Part shown: positions 1-12,044 of the stretch, in pieces
Layout: each line of letters starts with the position of its first letter
How positions within the stretch are numbered: the first letter of the stretch is position 1
Assembly (NCBI GenBank): GCA_958430865.1
Contig: CAUDNR010001546.1
Location: forward strand, 1 to 64,000
Direction: 5' to 3'
DNA: 64,000 nt
DNA from: Entrophospora sp. SA101
Lineage: Eukaryota > Glomeromycota > Glomeromycetes > Entrophosporales > Entrophosporaceae
Program-made: the position numbers and the translations under genes
The notes under the pieces: generated by a model
What the model saw: the letters and a program-made list of their open reading frames with translations, nothing else
The model's database searches: none
Told to the model about the DNA's origin: nothing

Positions 1-2630
1 TATTTTACAATTTTTTCCGGAATAATTCCGTATCTTTTACAATAATCATTTCATAGCAATAAAAATTATAATTCATACGGAATTTCCGTATGCAAATTTT
101 TTATAGGGATGAACTACCAAGCTTTTATGGACTCTAATGCATTTTTAAAGTCTAATGACATGATGATGAGTGCATAGTAAACGAAAATGTTAAAATCTTC
201 TTCCTCTTCTTCATTTGGTATTTCATCATGTAATAAATAGGATTAATTTTTCTAATCTATTTATATATGACTTTACATTCGAGATGATACCTTTTTCATA
301 AAATTCCAAACAATAACTACATTGATTATTTTTCTCCAAAACATTAATGATGATGAGCATGACTACATATTAACATTACATCTTCTTCATCTTGAACTTC
401 AAATCTTTGATTACAATTGGATGGTGGTTTAGAGGTATGGTATCCAGCTGGCAGACATTTTAATTTAACTTTTTTGTTTAATGTTACAAATTTATATTCA
501 TTCTTTTTTATCTTTTCACTTTTTCCCAAATTTTGGTAAATTTAATGAAAATAATCAATTAAAAATAAACTTGTTTTATATTTTAAATAATCTAGGGTAG
601 ATTCATTATATGAATGACTTTTAAATTTTCTAAATGAATTAAAAAAAATCTGTTCATTTGAATCTAACATAAGAGCTTGAGAAATTATTGCATCAGAAGA
701 ATGATGTGGAGTTGTGCTTCTTCTAATTCTGCTATGCCAGTTGTCAACATAATAGTCATTGGAATTGACAAGGTGAGATTGAATTGCTCCAAAAAATGAA
801 TGATTATTGTCTTTCCAATAAAAATAATCAGAAAGGAAGGCTAATGGAGTTTTATTGTAATTTTTTCTCTCCCATCTTAAGGCAAATGTCCATAACCTGA
901 AAATTGTATCTATATATTGATCACAAGAGCCTGAGCAAAGGATTACACTGTAGATATCTAGAGCAGCAGGTATTAAATTATCCAAGAGATCTATTAATGT
1001 TTTAAATTCCATATCTTTACAAAGTGGGCCAAATTTTTGAAATATTTCTTTTTCAATTTCTTTCCAACCTGAGCTGGCAAGTCCTAAGAGCACATTTATT
1101 CTGGTAGGTTTTGGTTTCTTTGCCAATTTTTTGTTATTACCAAAAATTGATTTAAACATTTTTTCAAAGAAATTCCAGTGAGTCAAAATAATATGCTCTC
1201 TCATATTCAATGATATATGCAATGGACCAAGAATTGGGATAAAATTGTTAACAATTTCAGGTATCTGTATTGGTAAAATATTTTGTCCATTTTTTTGTTT
1301 GCAAAGCAATGTTATTGCTTGTCTTATAAATAATTGACCTGGAAAATCAGCAACAATTGGCATAACATTATATAGGAGGTAATTATACAATGAAGGTATG
1401 TCTGTAATCATCTTAAGAGCCTTTAAATAATCATCTAAACTTTTAAGGTTTTGTTCCTTTATATTAACTAAGTGACATTCCATCATAGATCTATCATATT
1501 GACATTCTTTTATAGCATCATCATATGAATGAATTAACAAGAGTTCTAGTCTATCAAAATGTTTAAAGGTATTCACATTATTTTCCAACCAGCTTAATTT
1601 TACAAGATTGTAACTATTACTTAATGAATTGATATATTTATCCTTCAAATATTTAATAATTCTCTTTGCTTCAATATTTTCAGGATTATGTATTGGAACA
1701 CCATTATCATCTGCTGATATAGCTGTGCTATCTTTATAGTTTTAGAGCACAAGTAGCCATATGACGAGCTGTTGAAAGTGTTGTTGTGTTTGGTTGTCTA
1801 AAACTATGAATTGCATGATAATCATCAAGATTGGCACAAAATAATTTGTCTTTATTTTCTTCAAAATACTGATTTATTTTTTTTGGATGGTCATTTGCAA
1901 TTGATTTTTTATATCTATCCACTGTTTTATAAGATACAGAAATGCCAACTCTTGCCATTACATCAATACACTCTGCAGTTGCACCACATGAAAATAGGTA
2001 AAGACCAATTTCTAATTGAAGAGAATTATTGAATTTATTTCTTAGACCAGTCAACAAATAACAAAACCCAACAAGTGACCTTTTTGCATTTTCTATATTA
2101 TATGCAGATCTATTAATTGGTAAAAAAATATAGATTAATTCATCAAAAAAACCTTTTAATTTTGGTTCATGTTGTTCAATCATATCCTTAAAGTTTTGAG
2201 GGTTTAACTCAATATCTAAATTTAATTGTCTTTGTCTTTTATATAAGATTTGTGACAACAATTCAATTCTTTCACCAAATTCATTGAAGTGTTTTTTTGT
2301 ATTTTTTTCATATTCATTTAATTTTTTTTTGCATTCCTTTTATGTTATTAATAAGATATCAAAACTTTCTTTTGATAAAGACTTTTTTCCATCCTCATGG
2401 TAATTGATATTTATATCTGACCAATAATCAAAATTTACATCAATATCATCAGTTGAATTTTCCAAAATATGAGATAATTCAACTTTCATGTAATCATTTT
2501 CAACAATATGAATTTCTCCAAATTCTCCTGATCTTTACTTTTTAACAGCATTTTTTCCACCTCTATTTGGCACCACAATTGATAAATAATGTAAATGACA
2601 AAGTTGATCACCAACTTGAAGGTAATTATA

Positions 2631-3907
2631 CAGTGTGATTCAAAAAAAATGGTGATTGCTTATTTTGAACCTGTTAAAAAAATTACCATTTACTTATATG
2701 ATAAATATGATTGGATATGATTGTTTACATGATAATCAATATTCATGTATGTTATTACATTGTCTTTTCTTTACCTTTTAACTTTTAAGCTTTGTAAAAA
2801 ATGGTTAATGCAAAATTAGAAGCACAATGTAAAACTATTTTTCATTTTTGAATGAATGGTATCCATTCACCAAAAGAAATATATGAAAAAACAAACATCC
2901 CTCTTCGTACCATTGAGAACAACTTAAAAAAACTAAAAGAAACTGGTTCTATTTAACATAAAGGTGAGAATGGTCATCCATCGAAGGTTACTCAAAATCT
3001 GTCATGTTCCATCAGGCAAGTTGCTTGCCATAATACTGCTATTTCAACACACCAACTTGCAATTAAACTCCAAGTAACACATAATGTGTCTATTTCACAA
3101 CCTACTACATGAAAACAAAGGTTACAGAAGTTCTGTGCCCATTGGAACTCCAATGCTAACCACTCGTCACTTTGAAGCCCAGATAGCATGGGCACAAGCT
3201 CATTTGAATGAAAATTGGAGCCATACAATCTTTACAGATGAGACAGCATTTGATCTTTTTCATAACAAAATTCGTAGATGGCACAAATATGGACAAAGAC
3301 CAGTTCACACACAGATTGCTGAAATCATAGCAAAAAAGTAATGGCATGGGGAGGGATTTCATTAAAAGGTAAAACACCATTATTTTGTTTTACTGATATT
3401 ATGGATGGGCTTTATTATGTCAACATATTGCAGACTCAGCTTTTGCCTACTGCACAAAGGTTGCATGGTAGAAGGTGGTGTTTGCAACAGGACAATGATT
3501 CAAAGCACACATCACATGTTGCAAAAGATTTCATTGCTGAAAATAGGATTAATATGATTAACTGGCCATCCAACAGTCCTGACCTCAATCCAATAGAGAA
3601 TATGTGGTACATTATGAAGAATAATGTTGAAAAAAGGATGCCTAGAAATGTTGATGAATTGAAGTGATTTATGGTAGAAGAATGTGAGAAAATTCCCCAG
3701 GAGATGGTTAAAAATATTATTATGTCTATGAAAAGAAGATGTGAATTAGTTTTAGAAAAAAATGGTGATAGAATTTCTTATTAATTTCTTATTATTTAAT
3801 AAAATAGAATATCAGCTTTCAAATGAATATATTTTTATTTAATTATGTTATGTAATCATTGAGTTATGTAATATTTTTGTGACCACCATTTTTTTTGAAT
3901 CACACTG
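2631..3907 (+). mobile_element. Tc1/mariner-type transposon, complete ends
   Basis: A 1277-bp element has 24-bp perfect terminal inverted repeats starting cagtgtgattc, flanked on each side by TA (2629-2630 and 3908-3909), the classic Tc1/mariner target duplication. It carries a broken DDE transposase. It sits inside the coding region of the zinc-finger/RING-like pseudogene. The right portion is present in all three block copies; only this copy shows both ends. Confidence 0.92.
2801..3784 (+). pseudogene. Tc1/mariner transposase, degenerate (copy 1)
   Basis: The reading starts at an ATG at 2801 and contains an HTH-like part ('SPKEIYEKTNIPLRTI'). Catalytic motifs follow: 'FTDETAFD' (first Asp), 'QQDNDSKHTS' (second Asp) and 'SPDLNPIENMW' (Glu), giving a DD34E pattern typical of Tc1-like enzymes. 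The frame is broken by stops near 2850 and 2955, an early frameshift, a poly-A length change near 3335 that puts a TAA before 'MAWGG', and a TGA at 3665. It cannot make an active enzyme as it stands. Confidence 0.88.
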
Positions 3908-4029
3908 TAAGTTTCATATGCTTTATTTATTATAGAACTGCATTTAGCAGCTTCAGTGAATTTTCTAAATGGACCATGAGATTCACAACCTTCAAGAACA
4001 CATGGGCCATGATTTTTAGGTTTTGGCAT

Positions 4030-4664
4030 TTTAAATTATTTAAATATTTGGTTTATGGTTGTTGTAACTTTTTTTTTTTTCAATTTAATTTTATGAATTT
4101 ACTTGTCTTTTTATTATAAATGATTTTTTTATTTTGTGTTGTTAAAAAACAAAAAAACACCATTACCTTGTTAGAAATGCAAATAAAAAAAATTCACCTT
4201 GTTAAAAAATGGGAAAACCATTGCCTTGTTAAAAAGATTAATTAAAGAAACCACTTTGTTAACACGAACAATGAAAAATTATTATATAAAATTAACCAAT
4301 AAAAATTAATTTTATGAGTGATGTTTTTGAATGGTGATCGTCAAAAATATCACAAAATTTAGCCAATGAAATCAAATGTCCACTATGTTGTGATTAACTA
4401 ATTGATCCATTTAATATTAATATACATATGTATCTGGAAATTAAAAACTTATGCTGGGGTCAAAATTGGTCAGCCAGCATTATACGGAGGATGCTGGTCG
4501 ATTTTGATCCAGGAGTTTTAATTTCCTGATGTTTTTTTTCAGAATGATTTTGATTGGTTCTTTCATTATACTGACATGTCACGAGGCATTCGGTTTTGTC
4601 ATAGCGTGATGAATGAATTGTGTTTAACATGTATAACAGTTTTTACTTATAAATTAATCAAAAG
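4030..4664. other. Intergenic region upstream of the HECT gene
   Basis: No coding signal. It lies between the ATG of the leftward zinc-finger pseudogene and the HECT start, so it probably holds both divergent promoters. It contains CCAAT-like sequences (near 4300 and 4362), a palindromic segment (4435-4526) and an AT-rich 'acttataaattaatc' just before the HECT ATG. Confidence 0.6.
4435..4526. repeat. Imperfect palindrome upstream of HECT (copy 1)
   Basis: The segment opens with ggaaattaaaa and closes with the complementary ttttaatttcc. The inner arms also pair (ctgggtcaaaatt-like against gattttgatccag), with small bulges, around a short centre. It could be a tiny MITE or a hairpin in the 5' region; no target duplication is evident. 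Confidence 0.6.
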
Positions 4665-5716
4665 ATGAGCAACAATAATAATCAACGTTATGGCCTAAGA
4701 ACTCGAAAAACCAACCCAGATTATAGAGATAATTTTAGAAGAAGTAATCTAGACAATAACACTCTAAATCGTAGAAGATCCAGTAACAATAATCAAAGAA
4801 CTCGTGGACAAAATTCTGGTGGTAGTAATAATAATAATGATAGTTCCAGCAGTACTAGCAGCAGCAAGCTTGCAACTGCTGCACCATCATCAACAACAAG
4901 TCCTTCTAAGAGGATGCAACAGCAGAAAAAGCAACGTCTAAAACCGGTTAGCTGTATCATATTTAAGAAAAGTGAATTAGAAAAAATTGTAAATGAACTT
5001 ACTACAGATTTTGAAAACAAACTAGTAAACTTGTATCGTTTTCTTTTGGATACAAATGTATCATATCTGAGTCTAAAAGAACTTCATTTTTTTGAAAAGT
5101 TATCTTACTGTCTTAAAAATCCTAAAAATCAATACATATTTACAAAAATATTTATTAAACCTTTAAATGAATCTGATGTGTGGAAAGCACCTTTCAAAAA
5201 AATTGTAATAGCATTGTTATATTTTATGGAGAGAGAGAATTTTTATAACTATATTGATTTTTCAGTGGATAAATTAGAACAAGATGACGACACCAATGAT
5301 GTTGATAAGGATGACTATAATTATAATTATGATATTGTTGTTGATGATGATGATGTTGTTGTTGACAAAGAAGTAGAAAATGAAGACAAAATATATTCGG
5401 AAATGTTGTCAAACATTTATCAGCCTTTTAAATCTGATAATAATGTACTAGAATTCACACCACCACAATCCACAAGTTTTTCTAGACCAGGCATTAAAAT
5501 GATGATTTGTGGAAATGTTAAATTAAGAATAAAATATCGAGACAAAGAACTTAAAATCACGACAAAATTATTTACTAGATTTAGAGAATTAGCCAATAGA
5601 ATAAAACTTGATGATAATAATAATTGTCTTAGTGACATTGGGACAAATATTATGATGAGAAATAATGATATAAGAAACTTAAGAGGTCCATTTACAGTAC
5701 AAGAACAAATAGATGA

Positions 5717-5749
<33 letters not shown>

Positions 5750-6296
5750 TGATGATGATGATGATGATTCGTCAGAAGAAATTTTTAATAGACGTCAACA
5801 ACTGCTACATTTACAACAGCGGAGGCGACGGCGGCAGGAGCAGCAACAACAACCCAATAATATACTAGGAGAAGATGAAGATGAGGATGAAGATGGTTTA
5901 AGTGACTCATATACTAGTAGGCGACAAAACTTTGATCTTGATGAGGATGAGGATGAGCGTGAAGAACTTGATGAATTATTTGCAGAACAGAATAGGTTAG
6001 AACTTTCTATTTCGCAAGGAGACAATAATGAGGAACTAAATAATAATAATGATTATGAACAAGAAACAAATGACATTGACACAGTTGAAGATGAACATGA
6101 AGTTGATATTGAAAATGGTGATGATGGTATTGAAAACGGCGAAAGAAATTATAATGAAGAAATTGATGATCATGTTGATGATAATGGTGAGTATTTTGAT
6201 GAAGAATTTGATATTATCGAACACGCTGAGGATTTATTCTATAATGAAGGGTTAGATGAAAATAATATATTTTATGATGGACCAGCAGAGTTTCAC

Positions 6297-6351
<55 letters not shown>

Positions 6352-8120
6352 CCACAAGTACCATTTCATCATTATCATCAAACAGTCAACACCAAGACAA
6401 TGATTTTTTTTCCTATAAGGAAACACATTGGCAATTTTATATTGGAGATCAACGTATTCCACTTGATATGACAATTTATGCAGCTATTCATTGGTATATT
6501 ACAGCTGATTCCAAATGGGACTTGGATCAACAATATGAGATAGAGTTAAAATATTCAAGTGAACCATATGTTGTAGACCCAAATTTACCACCTAAACTTG
6601 ATTGCAAAGTTATTGAAAAAAACAAGTCAACATTGGAACTTTTAAAACAATTACACTGGTTGTACACTAATACAATTGAAGATGAAAGTTATCAGAGCAA
6701 TTTATTTTTATTTAAAAATATGGAGGAGCTTTTAAATAAAAAATTAAAAGAGCCAATAGCAATTTTGACAGGAATATATCCAATTTGGGTATATTCTGTT
6801 TTTCATAACTATCGATTCTTAGTTTCAGGAAGGAATCAATTCAAATTATTTAAGGCACAAGTTTTTGGTATACGTATGTATAATGAGCGAGATCAAGATA
6901 TATCTGGATTTTCTAAAAAGGAATTTAATATGATTAAAAGAATGTTACCAATTTGGAAAGACAAAGAAATACAAACACGTGATAAAGTGTTTGATTGGGC
7001 ATTGAAACGACTTGAAAAGGTGACCAGTCTTTCAAACAAACTTAAAATCAAATTTAGAGGATTAGGAGGAGTAGGCCTTGGAGTTACTCGTGATTTCTTT
7101 ACTATTTTGTCAGAGGAATTTTTCAAGAAAAATAAAAGAATGTGGATTAATAATAACTCGGTGGTATGTGAAGGGGAATTTGTACAACCATATAAATCAG
7201 GATTATATCCTGCACTAATTGGAGATGAAGGAGAACTTAATAAACATATAGAAGGAGATGATGACAAAGAAAGTAATGGCAATGATTTTAATGATGATGA
7301 TAATGATGATGAATATAGTAAACTTTTAAATAATTTTAAATTATTGGGTACACTTACATCAGTTGGTATATTTAATAATTGTATAGTGGATTTAAATATG
7401 AGCAAAATATTTTTAACACTATTATTGAAAGATTTAAACGAAAATATAAAATATGATTATGGTATTGATGAAATAGAAGGGTTGTATGAGCCATTGGTTA
7501 GAGAATTAAAAAAATTTAAATCAACAGATGATTGGCCAGATTTTTATATACCATCACCACCAGCATTTAATGAGATTAACTTTGAGGAGGAGGAAACTGG
7601 TAAAACAGTAGCAAAATATCAAAATATTTTTATAGAGTATTTTTTTAATACAGGGATAAATAGACAAATAAATTGGTATAAATTAGGATTTGAACATTTG
7701 TTTCCATTTAAATATCTTAAATATTTAGCACCGACACCAACTGAGTTTACTTATTTCTTTTGTGGTAAAACCAAGGAAGATTGGACATTAAATACACTAC
7801 AAAAGTATGTTCAAAAGAAAAATCAATCACCAATAAATGATAAGGATTATACGATGATATTAAGGATTATGAGTAATCTTGATAAGAAAGATCGTAGGAA
7901 ATTGTTAAGATTTGCAACTGGTTGTACAAGACTTCCAATTGGTGGATGGGAAGTATTGGGGCTTAATCTTGATGCATTTCCGATTGAGGAAGCACATTAT
8001 TATCCTGTTGGTAGAACATGTCATAATTGTATTATAGTTCCACCAAATAATGAAGAAGCAGAATTAAAAAGAAAATTAATTTATGCAATTTATAATCAAG
8101 CTGAAATAGATAGAGATTAA
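4665..8120 (+). CDS. HECT E3 ubiquitin ligase, UFD4/TRIP12-like (copy 1)
   Basis: This is a 1151-residue single-exon protein. It should take ubiquitin from an E2 as a thioester and pass it to substrates. Residues 1-90 are disordered, rich in Asn/Ser/Arg. Two pure Asp tracts (D350-D368 and D545-D562) lie in a long acidic region that may act as a histone- or base-binding tail. Around residues 590-610 'FYIGDQRIPLDMTIY' resembles the segment before the HECT domain in TRIP12/UFD4. The HECT domain runs from about 700 to the end: 'LGGVGLGVTRDFF' near 800, 'TSVGIFNNCIVDL' near 905, 'FATGCTRLPIGGW', and the catalytic Cys C1119 in 'GRTCHN', 32 residues from the C-terminus as usual. TRIP12-like ARM repeats are not obvious, so it is shorter at the N-terminus than TRIP12. 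The start is the first ATG after an AT-rich leader. It converges on the MIT gene. Confidence 0.9.
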
Positions 8121-8413
8121 TTAACAGGAATTTTATAAACAAATATAAATTAAATAATTTTTATTTATTTTTGATAGAATATATATATATCAATACATAG
8201 AAGAATTTTTTATGTAAATAAGGAAACAATATTAATAAAAAAACATTACTAAATTGTTGTATTTTTTAAAATAAATTTATTATTATTATTATTATTATTC
8301 AATGTAGTAATTTATGTGAATAATTTTTGTATTACAGATTCTAACCAAAAGAAAATTACAAAAAAAAAAAATTTTTCCAGTAATTAATCAAATGATAATA
8401 TATATATTTAATA

Positions 8414-9588
8414 CTATTTATCACAATAATCTATATTATTGTTGTTGCTATTGTTATTGTTATTACCAGCAGCCTGATATTCAGTTTTCAATTGTTTTAT
8501 TTCTTTATATGAGGGAGAATCTTTATAAGCAATGCCAGCTTTCATAGCAGCAGCTATACCAGTGAATAGAACGTTACCAACTTTTTCATGAACATTATAT
8601 TGTTGATCAATCTCAAAAGCCAAATTTATACCAGATCTTGAAATTTCCCAAGCTTTATCCTGTAAGCCATAAGTTTCATCGATATTTTTGATTTTTTTCA
8701 TTGTATAATTTACAGTAGCAGTGATGGCATCAGGTATTGGTGATTGTTTTAAAGCAACTGCGCCAGTAATAGCAGCTTGGATTATATGATCTGATATTCC
8801 AGCATTATTGATGTCGTTACTGTGATGATCATCATTGTTGATGTTGTTGTTATTACAATTTGATGAGTGATATTTATTAAAAGAGTCAGAATCAACGCAG
8901 CAAGATTTATGATAATTATTTTGATAAAGATTTGGATTCTTTGAATCTGATGACTCACTGATCATCTCTTCAGATAATCCGGCACGATCAATAAAGTCTC
9001 GTAATTTAGTTTTTAATGCATCTTTTCTTGATTGATCGGCGTGAACTTTTATAATTTTAATTAATAAAATTAATAAAATTGATTGATTGATTAATTGATT
9101 AACTAAATAAATAAATAATTTTTTTCAAAAATTAATTAAAAATTATTATTACTTGGCATAGCTTCCAACATATTCTCTAAAGCAGTGAGATAAAGATCTA
9201 GTGCACATTCATGATTTCCTTGATGATCTTCTTCGACAGCAAAAGCAGAAAAGGCAATAGCTTGATCGATTTTCTTTCTATTCATTCTGTTTGATGGTTT
9301 TTTTCTACGAATAGGCTGAGGCATTTGGTTTGATTGAATAATAGAGGTATTGTTATTATTATTATCCCCATAATCATAATTATTCATGTTTATATTATCG
9401 CTAGTATTATCAAGAACATTGTAAGTTGAATTAAAATTTGTGGATTGTTTTTGCTGAGCCCTAGGTTGAATATGTTTATTATTATGAGTTAGTTGTTGTT
9501 GCTGTATTGGAACTGCTTGTGTTGTTACAGAATCTGATTTTTGGGATTGTTGTTGATTTTGACCAAATATACCAACTAACGGTAACAT
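8414..9588 (-). CDS. MIT-domain protein, two exons (copy 1)
   Basis: I model this as complement(join(8414..9045, 9153..9588)), 355 residues. The 107-bp intron has donor GTAATA after ATG CCA A and an AAG acceptor; both halves join in frame (phase 1). Exon 1 gives a Gln/Asn-rich N-terminus and, at about residues 108-143, the first two helices of a MIT (microtubule interacting and trafficking) domain ('AIAFSAFAVEEDHQGN', 'ALDLYLTALENMLEAMP'). Exon 2 opens with the third helix ('DQSRKDALKTKLRDFIDRAG'), which supports the splice. The rest is Asn-rich, with an Ala-rich helical part ('AAITGAVALKQSPIPDAI'). MIT domains usually bind ESCRT-III tails, so an adaptor role in endosomal or cytokinetic membrane traffic is likely; the partner is unknown. 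No AAA ATPase domain follows, so it is not Vps4. Confidence 0.8.
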
Positions 9589-10204
9589 GATTAAAGAAGA
9601 TTGGAGTAATTGAGTTTGTAAAGTGGAAAGAAGAGATATTACTAAATAAACTTTACTAATAGTTGTTAATTGAGTAGAATTGTGACAATAACGATGTTGA
9701 TAAGTAGAATCTACCGTTTTTTTTTTCGAATAAAAAATAAAGATTTTTATTCGTTAAATGGTTATTTGTTAAAAAAGTTATCTTAAAATGCAACACAACA
9801 TTTGTTTTCGTACACGTGGATAATAATTTAACTTACTTACTATTAACTGTTTGTTTTCTAATATTTAAATTATTTAATTGATAAATATGATTTTAAAGTT
9901 CAGGAGAGAATAAAATTCTGGTATAAAAGATTTTTTAAAAAATAAAATTGTTCTTTTTATATTTTTTTTTTTAAATTTTGAAAATTTTTATTAGAACATT
10001 TATTTTGATCTCTATTCATTTGATTTTCATGCGAAAAAAATTAATTTGTTTTGATTTTCATATGTTCATTATGTTCATTATATTAAAAAAAAAAGAACAA
10101 TTCCATGATTATTCATTTTTTAAAGGTGATTTGAACATAGAAAACTTTTCTTTTTATGTATATGATCTGATTTTAAATTATTCATGCATATTTAATTATC
10201 TGCA
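9589..10204. other. Intergenic region upstream of the MIT gene (copy 1)
   Basis: AT-rich sequence with poly-A/T runs and no convincing coding frame. It should hold the leftward promoter of the MIT gene. A possible E-box-like cacgtg lies near 9815. The open frame over 9978-10238 is low-complexity Ile/Phe-rich and is not believed to be a gene. Confidence 0.6.
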
Positions 10205-11090
10205 GTATTGCTCTACCCAATCTACACGAAATAAATGACTACTGCTGCATTTTTGGAAAATAAGATTTGTATGAAAAATTTTACTTTTTGTTGCAACTGA
10301 TAAAGTGCATTTTGAAAAATTATCATCATTATTGTTTAAAAAATAAAATAAAATTTAAAATAAATCTTGAAAAGAAAACACCACACGAAGCAACAAGGAT
10401 TTCTAAAAGATGTTATAAATAACATCAGAATTCAGTGAAATGCCAGATTGGTTAGAAAACCAAAAAAATGCGAGGTCTCATATATTGAAGCTATAGCAAT
10501 AATAAAAGTTATAATTTATCATAGAAATAATAATAATTTAATTTTTAAGGATAGAATATAAAAGAAAAGGCAGTATATGTGACATTGAACTTTCTAAAAA
10601 TTTAAAATAATGTCAAAATTTTGATAAACCTTTATACAAAAGTAGAGATTGGGCATCATGGTGAGTTTTTCTTAAAAAAAACTTTTTTTTATTAGGTGAA
10701 AATATTCATAATAAAGTTATTTTAAATTAATCAATTAACATGTTGATTTTTAATTTAATTGGTAAAATTGTTGATGAGAAATATGCAAATAAAAGTTATA
10801 TTCAAAGGTTAATTTATTGATTATTTTAAAAGCTTATATAGATAACCAATTATTTATATTTATATATTTATAGGCTAAACTTTATGCTTTGAGTAAGGAA
10901 TCATTATTGCAGACACCAAACTTGAGTTTGGGATTGATTCTGATGGACAACCCATTTTAATAGATGAAGCACTAACTCCAGGTATACATCACTGTTTACA
11001 ACAATAACATAATAACAAATAGAAAATTTAATAATTAATATTAAAATTTTAATTTGTATTACCAAGAAATTAACAGTGCAAGACATCTAG
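10205..11090 (+). pseudogene. ADE1: Decayed ADE1 (SAICAR synthetase) pseudogene (copy 1)
   Basis: Fragments matching phosphoribosylaminoimidazole-succinocarboxamide synthase lie in the right order and strand but are broken. They are 'GK*DLYEKILLFVATDK' (10255-10304; family GKVRDIYE..LLFVATDR), 'LVRKPKKCEVSYIEAIA' (10448-10497), 'EYKRKGSICDIELSKNLK' then a stop and 'CQNFDKPLY' (10554-10640), 'EIGHH' split by an intron-like gtgagt...attag (10661-10695) before 'ENIH', and '[17 protein letters not shown]' to 'LIDEALTP' (10897-10980), followed by a donor-like gtatac. Internal stops, frameshifts and loss of the STKAE and RFW parts show it is dead. An intact ADE1 presumably exists elsewhere. It lies between the MIT and TPR genes, which are both on the other strand. 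Confidence 0.8.
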
Positions 11091-11339
11091 TCCCTACAAT
11101 TTTATTGGTCTTGCGTGACCAAAAAATCAAGATGTAATTTTGAAGTAAAGACCTTTTCTCTACAAAGTTGCATCTTGATATGTCATGTGGAGGAATTAAG
11201 CCTCAAAGTTGCACAAGTTTAACAAATTTACTATGTTACTCCCAACGTGATGTATTCGATTGGGGGTAACATGGCCTATGTAGATCAAAACTAGTTAATA
11301 TATAAAATTTACTAATAAAATTTTTTCAATAAACATAAA

Positions 11340-11546
11340 AAAAAAATTGTATCTCCTCCTTCAAAAAAAAGATACAACTATGAAATTAAGAGAGATTGTG
11401 ATGGTAAACGTGCTGACAGAGAGTTTTTTAATTTTATTACAGTCAGGTATTTACCCAATATGGAAATCGATTCTGGAAAAATTCGAACCCCCTCGTCGAT
11501 CAATTCATATATGATTCATAGAGTTTACGTGATGCATCCATAACAT
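11340..11546 (+). other. Possible exon or pseudogene fragment, unrecognised (copy 1)
   Basis: A stop-free frame of about 65 codons with ordinary protein composition runs through 'RYNYEIKRDCDGKRADREFF' and 'VRYLPNMEIDSGKIRTPSS' and ends '...YVMHP' at a TAA. Its Arg/Asp/Gly content differs from the Ile/Lys/Asn-rich junk frames around it, so it may be an exon or a relic. I do not recognise the family. It recurs at +20212 and +40750. Confidence 0.35.
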
Positions 11547-11772
11547 GTAAACAAAAAAAATTTTATAATCAAATAAATATTATTCAATTTTCTAAAATCA
11601 AAGAAAGTTAGGCATTAGGAATTTGTTTTTTTAAATAATTTTTTTGGATAAAACACAAAAACCAACTCTTAACACCTTATACTGTTTATTTGCTCAACAA
11701 TATTCTAAAAGCTGGGTCACTGGGTCCAAGATTTCAAAAAATCAACAAGTTAAAAAAGGGGAATAGCCTTGT

Positions 11773-12005
11773 AACTTTACACAAAAATTCTTTTTAATAA
11801 TACTATTGGAAGAATAGATAAAATAAACCATTAGTTTCAGATTAACTAAGATCTTTCACAGTAAGTTCTGGATCTCAAATATGTTAGTTTAAAAAAGAGT
11901 GATTTTGTTAACCAACTTTACAAAATTTCTTATTAATAGTATCCATAGGAATATAGAACAAACTTCTAGTTTCAGATTATCAATTAATATGCTCTAAATT
12001 TGCCT
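11773..12005. repeat. Diverged tandem duplication of ~85 bp (copy 1)
   Basis: Two stretches share the order aactttaca..., cttnttaataatnct..., gaatataga..., ttagtttcagatta. One is at about 11775-11860 and the other at about 11925-12000. Similarity by eye is around 70 percent. Nothing coding is seen. Confidence 0.45.
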
Positions 12006-12044
12006 TTATCTAAATTTACAAATATTTAAATTGGATAAAATGAC

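Larger units (their letters stand above)
150..4029 (-). pseudogene. High-copy zinc-finger/RING-like family gene, interrupted by a mariner
   Basis: This is a decayed gene read leftwards from an ATG at 4029. The first 40 codons (4029-3910) run to the mariner target TA. Removing the element and one TA restores the frame exactly, and the gene continues at 2628. The N-terminus then shows C10-x4-C15-x35-C51-x2-H54, a spacing that fits THAP-type C2CH fingers. The centre has a 'GPLHISLN...' helix-rich part (around 1250-1200) and an 'ADxDYHxIH'-like part near 1820. The C-terminus has 'VMLICSHAHHH' near 350 and a Cys-x2-Cys segment near 300, which looks RING-like. Breaks are in-frame stops near 2536, 2341 and 542, a frameshift near 1736 and another near 340. 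I recall this architecture as very numerous in Glomeromycotina; its function is unknown and a transposon origin is possible. The left limit is approximate. Confidence 0.6.

Noticed and set aside
6214..6474. Frames with 18 His (minus strand) or 18 Met (plus strand) in a row
   Set aside because: They are other-frame readings of the (GAT)n Asp tract in the HECT gene; the same appears at 26426-26686 and 46964-47224.
9978..10238. 86-codon frame upstream of the ADE1 pseudogene
   Set aside because: Ile/Phe/Lys-rich AT-bias frame with no motif; it only overlaps the region before the ADE1 relic.
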